Origin: an uncultured Collinsella sp.
GTDB taxonomy: Bacteria; Actinomycetota; Coriobacteriia; Coriobacteriales; Coriobacteriaceae
Assembly (NCBI GenBank): GCA_902478545.1
Contig: CABSLA010000012.1
Span: 1-47,043, forward strand
Length of the DNA stretch: 47,043 nt
Direction of reading: 5' to 3'
The position numbers and the translations under genes are program-made. The first letter of the stretch is position 1, and each line of letters starts with the position of its first letter. The notes under the pieces were generated by a model, which made no database searches, was not told the DNA's origin, and saw only the letters and a program-made list of their open reading frames with translations. Below, piece after piece: positions 25,521-34,638 of this stretch.

Positions 25521-25582
25521 ATCAAAGTCCTAACGGATCGAAAGTTACAAGGCGCCAGAGATCGACACCAGATACGGGAAAC

Positions 25583-25607
25583 GCCCGCGAGCATACAACC
25601 CGCGGGC
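25583..25607 (-). promoter_or_regulatory. Intercistronic hairpin between the PTS and GH32 genes
   Basis: GCCCGCG and CGCGGGC arms with an 11-base loop. No good T-run follows on the minus strand, so it is more likely an mRNA stabilising or partial termination structure than a full terminator. Confidence 0.4.
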
Positions 25608-25627
25608 ATCCCCTCAATCAAAAGCTC

Positions 25628-27028
25628 TTAGGCCTGCTCGGAAGCCTTGGGCTCGTCCTTGTACAGGACAAATGAGACGGCAAAGGAAACAAGCGCGGCG
25701 ACCGCAAACATGATCGCGTACTGCACGGGCTGGGCCAGGCACAGCAGGATACCGAAGATACCGGTAACGCCCGTACCGGAGGCAGCCAGCGAAGTGAGCG
25801 CGCAGACCAGGGCGCCGCAGCCACCGCCGATGCAACCGGCGATGAAGGGCTTAAAGAAGCGCAGGTTCACACCAAAGATAGCAGGCTCGGTAATGCCCAT
25901 GAAGGCGGACAGAGCCGAAGGAAGCGCCAGGCCCTTGATCTTGGCATCGCGGGTTTTAAAGGCAACGGCGAGCGCTGCGCCACCCTGGGCGATATTGGCA
26001 GCGCTGGCAATGGGCAGCCAGTAGGTCACACCGTACTGGGCGAGCTGGCCCAGGTCGATGGCGGTGTACATCTGGTGGATACCGGTAACGACCGTGGGGG
26101 CATAGAACAGACCGACGATAAAGGAACCGATGCCGAAGGGCAGGGTCAGCAGGGCCTGGATCAGACCGAGGATGGCGTTCTCGGCCCACACGAAGATGGG
26201 GCCGACGGCAACGAGCGTCACGAGCACGGTCACGAACACGGAGACAAGCGGGGTCACAAAGAGGTCGAACATCTCGGGAACGATCTTGTGCAGGCGCTTC
26301 TCGAGGAAGGCCAGAATGGCGCAGGCGATGACGATGGGGATCACATGGCCCTGATAGCCGACCCACTCAAAGCTGTACACGCCGGGAATGACGGTGACCA
26401 TGGTCTGAACGCCCTCGGAGGCAACCGTGTAAGCGCTCTGCAGCGAGGAGTTGATGAACGCACCGCCGACGACAGCGCCCAGATACGGGTTGGCGCCAAA
26501 GGCCTTAGCGGCGGAGTAGCCGATCAGGATCTGCAGAATGCCAAAGGACGTGCCCGAGACCAGGTCGGCAATCTTGTAGATAAAGTTATTGGTGTCGAGC
26601 GCGATAAAGCCGTTGGAGGCCATAAAGTTGAGGGCGCTCATAATGCCCAGCAGCAGGCCCGAAGCCACGATGGCGGGGATGATGGGGACAAAGACGTCGC
26701 CGAGCACCTTGATGGCACGCATAAAGATGTTCTGCTGCTGCGCCGCGGCCTCCTTGACCTCGGCCTTGGTGGCAGCCTCGACGCCGCTGAGCGCGATGAA
26801 CTCCTCGTAGACCTTGTTAACGGTGCCGGTGCCAAAAATAATCTGGAGCTGGCCCTGGGCCTCAAAGACGCCCTTGGCGCCGTCGACGTTCTCGATGGCC
26901 TCCTTATTAACCTTGGAATTATCGGCAATCACCAGGCGAAGACGCGTGGCACAGTGTGCGGCCGAAACCACGTTGTCGGCGCCACCGATGTTGTCGAGCA
27001 CCTCTTGGGCTAATTTGCGGTAGTCCAT
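25628..27028 (-). CDS. scrA: Sucrose-type PTS transporter, EIIBC
   Basis: Membrane permease that imports and phosphorylates a sugar, probably sucrose. From the ATG at 27028 the product is 466 residues. The EIIB domain (1-85) has the phospho-accepting Cys26 in SAAHCATRLRLV. After a short linker the EIIC domain has about ten membrane segments with GVLLG-like and GITEPAIFGVNLRF motifs; the latter is a substrate-site signature of the glucose/sucrose superfamily. There is no EIIA domain, so the phosphate must come from an EIIA encoded elsewhere. A GAGGAAAGGG site supports the start over the longer frame to 27061. The sugar is inferred from the adjacent GH32 gene. Confidence 0.9.
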   Translation of the reverse strand: MDYRKLAQEVLDNIGGADNVVSAAHCATRLRLVIADNSKVNKEAIENVDGAKGVFEAQGQLQIIFGTGTVNKVYEEFIALSGVEAATKAEVKEAAAQQQNIFMRAIKVLGDVFVPIIPAIVASGLLLGIMSALNFMASNGFIALDTNNFIYKIADLVSGTSFGILQILIGYSAAKAFGANPYLGAVVGGAFINSSLQSAYTVASEGVQTMVTVIPGVYSFEWVGYQGHVIPIVIACAILAFLEKRLHKIVPEMFDLFVTPLVSVFVTVLVTLVAVGPIFVWAENAILGLIQALLTLPFGIGSFIVGLFYAPTVVTGIHQMYTAIDLGQLAQYGVTYWLPIASAANIAQGGAALAVAFKTRDAKIKGLALPSALSAFMGITEPAIFGVNLRFFKPFIAGCIGGGCGALVCALTSLAASGTGVTGIFGILLCLAQPVQYAIMFAVAALVSFAVSFVLYKDEPKASEQA

Positions 27029-27084
27029 GACTTCCCTTTCCTCCAACGGGCGCATGTACACCCGGCCAGCTTTGACACTTACAC

Positions 27085-27098
27085 TGTAATCGTTTTCA
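27085..27098 (-). promoter_or_regulatory. LacI/cre-type operator 1 upstream of the PTS gene
   Basis: Minus-strand TGAAAACGATTACA matches the LacI/CcpA-family pattern TGWAANCGNTNWCA. It is 57 bases before the PTS start. Confidence 0.7.
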
Positions 27099-27110
27099 GT
27101 TTCATATGTC

Positions 27111-27124
27111 TGTAATCGTTTTCA
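27111..27124 (-). promoter_or_regulatory. LacI/cre-type operator 2 upstream of the PTS gene
   Basis: Exact second copy of the 14-base box, 26 bases from the first in the same orientation, which would suit cooperative binding by two repressor dimers. The -10 and -35 boxes could not be assigned with confidence. Confidence 0.7.
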
Positions 27125-27212
27125 TAGTAGGGTGAACGGTAGGAAAAAGCCGGCGAAAGGTAGTTTTGAGACAAAAGCAGGCGACTCAGAGGCATGCAGA
27201 CGTGCCCAAAAC

Positions 27213-28193
27213 CTAGACATTCATAAGCTGATGGCCGAGCTTGAGCGTCTTTAGACCGCTCTCCCCCTCCACGCCATCGAGCGTGTTGAGCAACATATTG
27301 GTCGCCTCGACGCCACTGGTCAGGTAGCCATAGTGCACGGTGGGAATGCCGCCCGTCAGCGCGCGTAAAAACGCGTTGTCGCCAAAACCGCTCACACGGT
27401 GTATGCCCTCGCCCATGCCGCGAACCTCATCGATAGCACGTAGCGCGCCCGCCGCCATGGTATCGGTCGCGCAGGCGATAAACGAAACATCGGGAGCGAC
27501 GGAAAGCAGCTCACGCGCCGCACCATAGCCCGAGTCGAACGTAAACGAGCCCAGGCGAATCAAGGCGGCATCGAGCGGGTTACCCGCGGCGCGCAAGCCG
27601 GCCTCAAAACCGCGACGGCGGTCATAACCGGCCGCGCGGTCCTCTTCGGTAACTCCAATGTAGGCGATCTTGCCGTCCACGCGGCCCGCAAGCGCATGGC
27701 CCAGCTCAAAGGCGGCCTCGTAATCGTCGTGATAGACGCACGCCGCGCCCTCGACATTCTGGCCGATCAGTACGATGGGCACGCGGCACGACTCAATCGC
27801 GCGACGGTGCTCGTCGGTGATAATAGTAGCCACCAGCACAATGCCATCGACCGGGTGGTTTTGGAATAAATCGAGGTATTCGAGCTCACGATCGGCCGCG
27901 TTGTCGGTGTTGGCAAGGAGCATCTGGTAGCCACGACGACCGAGCACCTGGCCAATACCGGCAGTAATGCGGCTCACGGATTCCGAGTTGATCTTGGGCA
28001 CGATGACGCCGATGAGCTTGGTGGAGCCGGTGCGCAGCGCGCGAGCCTGGCTGGATCGCACATATCCGGTCAACTCGATTGCCTGCTTAATGCGCTCGGC
28101 CTTGTCCGCCGAGATATATCCACCGTTGAGGTAGCGCGAGACGGCGGCGCTCGAAACGCCGGCCAGCTCGGCCACATCTTTCATCTTTACCAC
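27213..28193 (-). CDS. scrR: LacI-family transcriptional regulator of the sucrose cluster
   Basis: LacI/GalR-type repressor of 326 residues. The N-terminal HTH reads MKDVAELAGVSSAAVSRYLN, followed by the hinge GYVRSSQARALRTG. The C-terminal periplasmic-binding-like domain has LIGVIVPKINSESVSRI and VSGFGDNAFLRALTGGIPTVHYG. The GTG at 28193 is preferred: an AGGGG site lies 5 bases upstream, and the longer frame from 28235 would run through an operator palindrome at 28209-28222. The gene precedes the PTS and GH32 genes in the same direction. It is probably autoregulated and represses the PTS operon. Confidence 0.88.
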   Translation of the reverse strand: MVKMKDVAELAGVSSAAVSRYLNGGYISADKAERIKQAIELTGYVRSSQARALRTGSTKLIGVIVPKINSESVSRITAGIGQVLGRRGYQMLLANTDNAADRELEYLDLFQNHPVDGIVLVATIITDEHRRAIESCRVPIVLIGQNVEGAACVYHDDYEAAFELGHALAGRVDGKIAYIGVTEEDRAAGYDRRRGFEAGLRAAGNPLDAALIRLGSFTFDSGYGAARELLSVAPDVSFIACATDTMAAGALRAIDEVRGMGEGIHRVSGFGDNAFLRALTGGIPTVHYGYLTSGVEATNMLLNTLDGVEGESGLKTLKLGHQLMNV

Positions 28194-28208
28194 GAGCACC
28201 CCTGTCGT

Positions 28209-28222
28209 TGAAATCGCTTTCA
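28209..28222 (-). promoter_or_regulatory. LacI/cre-type operator at the regulator gene start
   Basis: TGAAATCGCTTTCA is a full TGWAANCGNTNWCA match and nearly palindromic. It is 16 bases upstream of the chosen start of the LacI-type gene and is consistent with autorepression. Confidence 0.65.
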
Positions 28223-28354
28223 CCATGATACCCAACCCTCGCCCGAAAAATATTCGACTGGAAAGGTCTCAGCGGATCATTTCAACCGCCCAGATCGAGC
28301 AAACGTCAGCGAGCGAGCAGCTGTCGTGGCGAGGTGCCGCGAAAGAGGAGCGAA

Positions 28355-28371
28355 GCGTACTTTATGTACGC
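28355..28371. repeat. GCGTAC-TTTAT-GTACGC hairpin in an intergenic repeat-like stretch
   Basis: Perfect 6-bp arms in CGAAGCGTAC...GTACGCGAGCG. The design resembles the inner palindrome upstream of leuS (CGAAGAGCAC-ATTAA-GTGCTC). The rest of the 28236-28427 gap shows no gene. Confidence 0.5.
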
Positions 28372-28427
28372 GAGCGACGGTTTGAGCGGCAGATCGCCCG
28401 GCAGATGCCCGCGCAGCGTCGACCGGT

Positions 28428-28449
28428 CCGGCGTTCGGCAGAACGCCGG
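28428..28449 (-). terminator. Hairpin after the pel-cotH-VTC-DUF4956 operon
   Basis: CCGGCGTTC/GAACGCCGG with a 4-base loop, about 8 bases past the DUF4956 stop. There is no T-run, so termination is uncertain. Confidence 0.5.
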
Positions 28450-28456
28450 AACAAAA

Positions 28457-29122
28457 TTAGCCGTGGTACTCGCCGTTGTATTGGATCAACGTCAGGTCCT
28501 CCACGCCGTCGAGCGCGCGGATGGCGTCGGCATAGGGCATATCCACGCCGTCCGAGAACACCTCAACGGCCATCTCGACCTTGTCGCCGCGCATCGTCTT
28601 GGACTTGACGGAAAACTTGGTGCGCCCAAATGCACGCACGATATCGTCGCCGGTGGTCTGACCCGTGTAGTGGATGACCATCATGTACACGCGCGCCTTG
28701 TCCTGGTGGCTCGCAAAGCCGGCAATCATCACCACGATCACCACCGCCGTGAGTCCCACGAGCGCATACATACCGGCTCCCGCCGTAATGCCCGTGGTAA
28801 TGGACCAAAACAGATACAGCAGGTCGAGCGGGTCCTTGACCGCCGTACGGTAACGGACGATAGACAGAGCACCGACCATACCAAGCGAGATGACCACGTT
28901 TGTCGAGATCGCGAGCGTGACCATGCAGGTGAGCACACACATGCCCACGAGCGTCACGGCAAAACTGCGCGAATAGACCACGCCGGTAAAAAAGCGCTTG
29001 TACACGTAATAGATCAGGATGCCCATGGCGAGCGCCACGAGCAGCGAAAGACCGATCTTGGCAGGGTCGACCTGACCGAACGCCTCCAAGACGGAGTTCT
29101 TAAAAAAGTCCCTGGTGCTCAT
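28457..29122 (-). CDS. DUF4956 membrane protein
   Basis: 221-residue integral membrane protein of the DUF4956 family, function unknown. Hydrophobic segments lie near residues 23-41, 50-92 and 105-138. The conserved VGALSIVRYRTAVKDPLDLLYLFW stretch, quoted here only by its core VRYRTAVKDPLDL, is the family hallmark. The C-terminal 80 residues form a soluble alpha/beta domain. It follows the VTC-domain gene by 3 bases. DUF4956 genes recur beside VTC and CotH genes, so it probably works with them in the membrane. Confidence 0.85.
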   Translation of the reverse strand: MSTRDFFKNSVLEAFGQVDPAKIGLSLLVALAMGILIYYVYKRFFTGVVYSRSFAVTLVGMCVLTCMVTLAISTNVVISLGMVGALSIVRYRTAVKDPLDLLYLFWSITTGITAGAGMYALVGLTAVVIVVMIAGFASHQDKARVYMMVIHYTGQTTGDDIVRAFGRTKFSVKSKTMRGDKVEMAVEVFSDGVDMPYADAIRALDGVEDLTLIQYNGEYHG

Positions 29123-29125
29123 GGT

Positions 29126-29917
29126 TTAAATATCCCCTCGGTTCCCAAAATCCGATTCCCAGTAGTTAAAACCGCGCAGGTAGGCGGTCTTGTCATAACA
29201 CAGGCAGTACTTAGAGACCGCCGTGAGTTCGGCCGCACCTGGCGGCACCATATCGCGCACCAGCTGCGGGCAAAACTCGGTATACTTGACCTCCATCACC
29301 AGCTTGCCGGGCTCCAGCACGGGCAACGCGGGCAACGTCGCGTCAAAGATGTCAAAGCTCCCCACCGCCGCACGCACGTTGCTATCAAAGGTAATGCGCA
29401 CGGTGCCCTCGTCCATCACCCACGGCTCGCGCTCGTAGTCCACGATGGTTCGCGGGCGCATCATATTACAGATGCACTCGATGTAGAACTCGCGACAGAG
29501 CGGATAGGGGCTCCTCAGCAAAAAGTCGTAGTCACCGGCCAGAATCTGCTCAAACTCGCTACGCGTGAGCGGCGCGTCCTCCTTGTAGATCCAGCTGCCG
29601 TACTTCTTTTTGCGCTCGAGCTTAATCACCTTGTCGCTGCCGTTATAGATGCGCACGCGATACTTTTTGCGCATGAGAATACCGGCGTCTTTTTCCTCGT
29701 AGGCCGAGTTGCAGTAGTCGTCAAAGTACAGGCTGCGAATGGTGTAACCACCTGCCCGCGCATGCTTGTCCAGCTTAAACACCGGCGCCATGCGACAGGC
29801 AAGCGCGGCGTGTTCGCCCTCGTTAATGAGATATTTGAGCTCGTGGCGGTAACGCTCCTGCGTGGTACGCGCGGGAGGTGCCGCCAGGCGCTCAAACAGA
29901 GCGCTAGCCCTCCTCAT
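29126..29917 (-). CDS. VTC-domain (polyphosphate polymerase-like) protein
   Basis: 263-residue protein of the VTC catalytic-domain family, whose eukaryotic members polymerise polyphosphate from ATP inside a basic tunnel. The tunnel-type residues are visible: RYRHELKYLI near the start, SLYFDDYCNSAYEEK, RKKYRVRIYNG, IKLERKKKYGSWIYKED, and a C-terminal MEVKYTEFCP. There are no membrane segments; the neighbouring DUF4956 protein may provide the membrane part. The ATG lies inside the cotH end with a 14-base overlap, and GGAGG precedes it. Polyphosphate activity is inferred from the family only. Confidence 0.87.
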   Translation of the reverse strand: MRRASALFERLAAPPARTTQERYRHELKYLINEGEHAALACRMAPVFKLDKHARAGGYTIRSLYFDDYCNSAYEEKDAGILMRKKYRVRIYNGSDKVIKLERKKKYGSWIYKEDAPLTRSEFEQILAGDYDFLLRSPYPLCREFYIECICNMMRPRTIVDYEREPWVMDEGTVRITFDSNVRAAVGSFDIFDATLPALPVLEPGKLVMEVKYTEFCPQLVRDMVPPGAAELTAVSKYCLCYDKTAYLRGFNYWESDFGNRGDI

Positions 29918-31673
29918 ACGTGTCCTCCACGACCTTACCGCCGTCTTGCACGTAAAAACACTTCATGCCATAGTGCTTGCCGTCGTCGGTCACATAGTAG
30001 TCAAACGCATCTTGCGTAAAGCCGTCGGAGTTGGTGGCACGCACGCGCACAAAATACTGGCCGGTATCGGGCGCATCGCAGGTCACCTCGGGAAGCAGCA
30101 CGTCCTCGGCCTTAAAGACCACATCGCTTATGGCATAGTCGCGCGCAAGCTCTACGGTGTAGCGAATATCGCGCGCCTCAAAGTCGTAGGACGCATCCCA
30201 GTTAATGCGCAGCTTGCCGTTATCGATCTGCGGCACGCCAATGTAGAACGGCATGGGCTTTTTATAGCTCTCGCGAAAGCTCTTATAGTTCTCCTCGATC
30301 TCGGACGGAATCGCCGCGGCAATCTGCTCGTATTCGTCCTTGGTCACGGGCAGATGCTCCAGGTCGGGTGCAGCAAAGACAAGCGGCTCCGTGACCTCGC
30401 GATAATGCTCGATCATCTTGCTCAGGCGCTCCTCGGTTAAATACGAGCGCAAGTCCTTGACGGCACGGTCGAGTTCGCTGCGGAACGACTTGCTGCGCAA
30501 CGCGCGGTTAAACAGCACGTTGCCCCAGTAGTTGCTTACGCCGCGCTCCCAGCTCGCATAGTCCGAAAACCCCTTCAGGCTCAGCTCAAGCTTACGCAGC
30601 ACGCCATCGTTGTCCCAATCCAAAAAGTACCAGGTATTTGAGTTGAGCGGGCTGTACAGATAGCAGTTGCGGTTCTGCGTATCGCAGTTGCCCGTCAGGA
30701 TCTGAAACGCCATCCAATAGACCAGGTTCTCGGTATCAAAGTAGGTGTCGAGCACGTCATCGATCTTTTGCGATTCGTCGTTGAGCGCATCGAGCATCTC
30801 GATGAGCTTGGTGTGGTCCGTATCGCCCTTAATCTCGAGCATGCCTTCAAAGCTTGCCTGGTTGTAGTCGGGATCATCGGCAAGCTTAATGGTGTCCTCG
30901 TAGCGATGGAAATCAAAGCTGTTCACCTTATACAGATGCCCGTTCTTATCCAAGCCGTGCGCCTTAAGCGCCGTCTTGTTGAGCTGCTCCACCTGCGTAA
31001 ACAGGCCGTAGTCCTCAAAGGTGTCGTTGGACTTTTCGGTCTGGTCGCACACCCACAGATGCACAAACTGCGTGCGCAGGCCCATCATCTGGGGAATCCC
31101 ACGGATAAGGTCGTAGGCCATCTTGTTACGAAAACGCATACCCTCGCCCATGTGCTTGTTGAGCGCAATCGCGCGCTGTTGGCGCCAGGTGCCCTTGCCT
31201 TTTTTGAGCTCCACCTTGTAATTCTTTTGCGAGTTCATGCTCGAAGTCTGACCGCGCACCTGCACAGTGGCATTGGGCGCTTCATCGCCATAGCCAACCT
31301 CGCCGGCCACCGGGCCGTCTTCGTCGCCCGGCTGCAGCAGGCCCATAACCTGATAGCGCGTCACGGCCATGTCGGCATAGTCATACACCGAGTACGTATT
31401 GATCTCGGCCCAGCTGTGGTCGGTGTTCTCGGAGCTGTTACCGCGCGAGACCGTCAGGTACATGGTCACAATGCCCGAGTCGTCGTAGACCTCGTACAGC
31501 TCGTCCTTATCGCGAAGGTGCTTGGACTGGTCGGAGGCCTCGGCCTTTTTAATCTTGTCCTGCTTTTTGACCTTTTTAGTCGAGGATTCGTCCTGAGACG
31601 AGCAGCCCGAAAGCAACAGCGCGCCGGCAGCCGCCTCGATCAGGCAGCGGCGAGACATCAACTTATCGATCAT
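29904..31673 (-). CDS. CotH-like lipoprotein
   Basis: 589-residue predicted lipoprotein of the CotH kinase-like family. The N-terminus has a signal peptide with lipobox LLLSGC, then a Lys-rich spacer. The CotH core includes VRGQTSSMNSQKNYKVELKK (trim at residue 20), ALNKHMGEGMRFRNKMAYDL, and the late acidic motif YFLDWDNDGVL. Characterised CotH proteins phosphorylate spore-coat proteins; similar genes often travel with VTC and exopolysaccharide genes. A fibronectin-like domain lies at the C-terminus (about 490-570). The ATG at 31673 has a GGGGAGG site inside pelG, which it overlaps by 11 bases. Confidence 0.85.
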   Translation of the reverse strand: MIDKLMSRRCLIEAAAGALLLSGCSSQDESSTKKVKKQDKIKKAEASDQSKHLRDKDELYEVYDDSGIVTMYLTVSRGNSSENTDHSWAEINTYSVYDYADMAVTRYQVMGLLQPGDEDGPVAGEVGYGDEAPNATVQVRGQTSSMNSQKNYKVELKKGKGTWRQQRAIALNKHMGEGMRFRNKMAYDLIRGIPQMMGLRTQFVHLWVCDQTEKSNDTFEDYGLFTQVEQLNKTALKAHGLDKNGHLYKVNSFDFHRYEDTIKLADDPDYNQASFEGMLEIKGDTDHTKLIEMLDALNDESQKIDDVLDTYFDTENLVYWMAFQILTGNCDTQNRNCYLYSPLNSNTWYFLDWDNDGVLRKLELSLKGFSDYASWERGVSNYWGNVLFNRALRSKSFRSELDRAVKDLRSYLTEERLSKMIEHYREVTEPLVFAAPDLEHLPVTKDEYEQIAAAIPSEIEENYKSFRESYKKPMPFYIGVPQIDNGKLRINWDASYDFEARDIRYTVELARDYAISDVVFKAEDVLLPEVTCDAPDTGQYFVRVRATNSDGFTQDAFDYYVTDDGKHYGMKCFYVQDGGKVVEDTYEEG

Positions 31674-33207
31674 CAGAACCTCCCCAATGTTTTTGGAACA
31701 GGCGAACCACCATACGTTCAAACGCACTGCGCGGATCACCGCCCACGCGCTTGTCCTCGTAGCGTTGCTCAACACGGTCGAGCACCCGGCCAAGTTCGGT
31801 AAACCAGCCCGTCTTGTCAATAGCCACAATGGGCTGCTGGCTCAGGATACGATACGGCAAGTTGGCGGTATAGGTATCGAGCCGCAGCAGCGCCACGATA
31901 AAAAACACCGCTGCACCCAACAAAAAGCCAAAGCCGTAAAACTGCTGCGGCAAAAGCAACGACACGGCGGTCGCCAGCCCTGCCACACCGGCAAACAGGC
32001 CCGAGGCCAGAACGGCTCCCTTGTAGTCGGTAAAGTACAGCAAGATAAGCAGGATCGTGTTGCCCACGGCATACAGGCCGTAGCCTACGCATAGCGTGCG
32101 AAAATACCCGTGCATCAGGTTGTTAAAGCCCAGCGGCAGGGCCGAGAGCACTGTGGTCTCGAGCGAGATGACCGCCGCGGTCACAAACAGCTGCTTGAGC
32201 GCACAAAAGCGCAGTTCGCTGTTAAGCGTGGAGAGCATCTCCTCCTCGGCCACCACAATGTCGCCTACCACGCCGCCATCGTTGAACAGGCTGTAGTAGT
32301 CGCGATAGCGCGGATAGAAATTAACTTCGACCGAGACCACAAAGTTGACGGTCGTGACGAGTGTGGTCAAAAACGCAATGAGTGCCGGCACGTCATGGTA
32401 AGGAGCCCCGTAAAACAGACCTTTGATCTGCACGCCAATAGGGCCCGCCCAGATAATAACCAGGTGTGCGAAAAGCCCCAAGTTGGTAAACAGCCCCGTA
32501 AGCGCAAGCGGCATAAATTGGTCGAGCCAGCGCAAAAAACGCCAGGGACTCCGGTCACTCCGTGGAAATACCGGTACAAGCAGTACCACATCCCAGGCGA
32601 GCATGACGCCGTAGCCCAGAGCAATTGACGCCAAAAGGCCCTCGACCGGCGGCAGCCCCAGCGCCAGCGCGGCCAGGGCGCACAGGCACGCCACGCCAAT
32701 GGCAACCGCAAAGCTGCATAGGATACCGCGGTAATCCTTGATGGCCGTGAGGTAACTCATGCCGTTCCAGTTGAGAATCATAATGTTAAACAGCCACAGG
32801 CACAGCAGTCCCTGCAGCAGCGTGGCGCCCGAGAACAGCAAAAAGACGCCGTAGAGCACGGTGCCCGCAACGAGCATGATGGCATTAGACCCCCAAAACG
32901 AAGGCAGGATCTCATCCTCGCGCTCGGCAAAGAGCATGTCGGCCAAAAAGCGCATGACCGGCATAGAGAAAAAACTCGTGAGCGTGAGCGACGCCAGCAG
33001 CGTATAGGTCACCATGCACACCAGCAGATCTTGGTTGGCACGGCCCACACCCCACAGACCGCACAGCACCAAGATACCCACCTGGAGCAGCACGCCCAGC
33101 AGCATGGGGCCCGTGCACACAATGCCAGCGTAGCCATAGGCGCGCATCGTGGCAAACAGACCCTTGCGCCTAAACAGGCGCTTGAGCTCAAAACCGATTC
33201 CGGCCAC
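31663..33207 (-). CDS. pelG: Pel exopolysaccharide exporter PelG
   Basis: 514-residue polytopic membrane protein of the PelG family, related to MATE/MOP flippases, expected to export the Pel polysaccharide across the membrane. It opens with MAGIGFELKRLFRRKG, a PelG hallmark, and has about twelve membrane segments. The long cytoplasmic-like segment VNFYPRYRDYYSLFNDGG is typical. It starts with GTG 3 bases after the pelF stop. The PelF-PelG pair is the defining core of Pel loci. Confidence 0.93.
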   Translation of the reverse strand: MAGIGFELKRLFRRKGLFATMRAYGYAGIVCTGPMLLGVLLQVGILVLCGLWGVGRANQDLLVCMVTYTLLASLTLTSFFSMPVMRFLADMLFAEREDEILPSFWGSNAIMLVAGTVLYGVFLLFSGATLLQGLLCLWLFNIMILNWNGMSYLTAIKDYRGILCSFAVAIGVACLCALAALALGLPPVEGLLASIALGYGVMLAWDVVLLVPVFPRSDRSPWRFLRWLDQFMPLALTGLFTNLGLFAHLVIIWAGPIGVQIKGLFYGAPYHDVPALIAFLTTLVTTVNFVVSVEVNFYPRYRDYYSLFNDGGVVGDIVVAEEEMLSTLNSELRFCALKQLFVTAAVISLETTVLSALPLGFNNLMHGYFRTLCVGYGLYAVGNTILLILLYFTDYKGAVLASGLFAGVAGLATAVSLLLPQQFYGFGFLLGAAVFFIVALLRLDTYTANLPYRILSQQPIVAIDKTGWFTELGRVLDRVEQRYEDKRVGGDPRSAFERMVVRLFQKHWGGSDDR

Positions 33208-33210
33208 CGG

Positions 33211-34638
33211 CTACTCCCCCTCTCTGGGCAGGTCAAACGCTTGCGCCGTCTCGTCGTACAGCGCGCGATAGTTGGCGAGCATCTGCTCGTGCAAGAAGTA
33301 CGTGGCAACGCGACGCTGGCCGCGCTCCCCCATCTCAATGCGACGAGCGCGGCTTGTGCACATGCGTTCCATGGCATCGGCCAAGCCCTTGCGATACATA
33401 GGCGGCGTCACAAAACCCGCCACGCCAAAGTCGTCGCCCGGGGCGCCTTCGAGAAGCTCGCGACAGCAGCCCACCTCAGTCGTCACGCAGGGACGGCGCG
33501 CTGCAAGCGACTCCAGCACGCTGAGCGGCTGGCCCTCGGAGATGCTCGTCAAAATGGTAAAGTCGAGCTTTTCCATGTACTCGACCACGTTGACGCGGCC
33601 GGTAAAGATCAGGTCGCGCACGCCCAGGGTTTCGACCAGCGCGTGGCACTCGGCGCCGTACTCCTCGTCGTCCACGCCGCCCATGATGTGCAGGCGCACC
33701 TTGGGCAGGCGCTCGTGCAACTCAAAGAAGGCATAGATCATGGTCTTGACGTCCTTGATGGGAGCCAGACGCACTACCGCGCCAATGTCCACCCAGCCGT
33801 CATCGGGCTTTAAGGGGATGTCCTTAAAGCGGTCGAACTGGATGCCGTTGGGGATGACCAGGCATTTGTCCGCATCGCAGCCCATATCGATCTGCATCTT
33901 GCGGGCGTTATGGAACAAACTCGTCACACGGAAGGCGCGGCGATAGATCTCCTCCGAAAGCAGGTAGAAAAAGCGAATCCAGCGGTCCTTAAATGACGGC
34001 ACCACCCAATCGGCGCGAATGATCTCTTCCTCGCGCTCGCGGGTATAGATGCCATGCTCGGTCAGCAGCACCGGCGCATGGTGAACGCTTGAGCCCAGGC
34101 AGGCGAGCAGGCCACCGTAGCCGGTCGAGATGGCATGGTACACATCGGCCACCGGCACCTCGCTGCCCAACAGGTAGAGCACGGGCAGCAACATGGAGCG
34201 CATGGTATGAAATGCATCGGCAAAGGGCGTGTAGGGATACTCGGCCAGGCACACGTCGCGAAAGATATCCATAAACGTGCGGCTCTGCAAAAACGAGAGC
34301 GGATGCACGCGACGGCGGTGGAAGATATCGAATAACACGTCCCAGTCCGGATTGGAGAGCGACACCAGACGGCGTAGCGCCTCGCGCTCACGGTCGTTAA
34401 AACTGGCTTCATGTTGCTCGCCCGAAAGCCGCAGGGCATCGTCCAGGAACACCTCGTGCACCTCGACCACGTTGCCGGGCAGCTCGTAGACAAACTTGCC
34501 ACGGTCGGCAGCATGCGCGCCGATCACCCACAGCACAAACTCGTGCTCGGGCATGGCCTGGATATAGCCATGCATCCAGGTAGATACGCCGCCGTGCACA
34601 TAGGGGTAGCAACCCTCGAGTACCAAGCAGATTCTCAT
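33211..34638 (-). CDS. pelF: Pel glycosyltransferase PelF (GT4)
   Basis: 475-residue cytoplasmic glycosyltransferase of the PelF type, which in Pel systems uses a UDP-sugar to build the N-acetylgalactosamine/galactosamine polymer. It begins with ICLVLEGCYPYVHGGVSTW, the PelF signature with the glycine-rich GGVS loop. The C-terminal GT-B domain has VRLAPIKDVKTMI, RLHIMGG and the retaining-GT EX7E motif in SEGQPLSVLE. The start overlaps the pelA stop (ATGA). Confidence 0.93.
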   Translation of the reverse strand: MRICLVLEGCYPYVHGGVSTWMHGYIQAMPEHEFVLWVIGAHAADRGKFVYELPGNVVEVHEVFLDDALRLSGEQHEASFNDREREALRRLVSLSNPDWDVLFDIFHRRRVHPLSFLQSRTFMDIFRDVCLAEYPYTPFADAFHTMRSMLLPVLYLLGSEVPVADVYHAISTGYGGLLACLGSSVHHAPVLLTEHGIYTREREEEIIRADWVVPSFKDRWIRFFYLLSEEIYRRAFRVTSLFHNARKMQIDMGCDADKCLVIPNGIQFDRFKDIPLKPDDGWVDIGAVVRLAPIKDVKTMIYAFFELHERLPKVRLHIMGGVDDEEYGAECHALVETLGVRDLIFTGRVNVVEYMEKLDFTILTSISEGQPLSVLESLAARRPCVTTEVGCCRELLEGAPGDDFGVAGFVTPPMYRKGLADAMERMCTSRARRIEMGERGQRRVATYFLHEQMLANYRALYDETAQAFDLPREGE

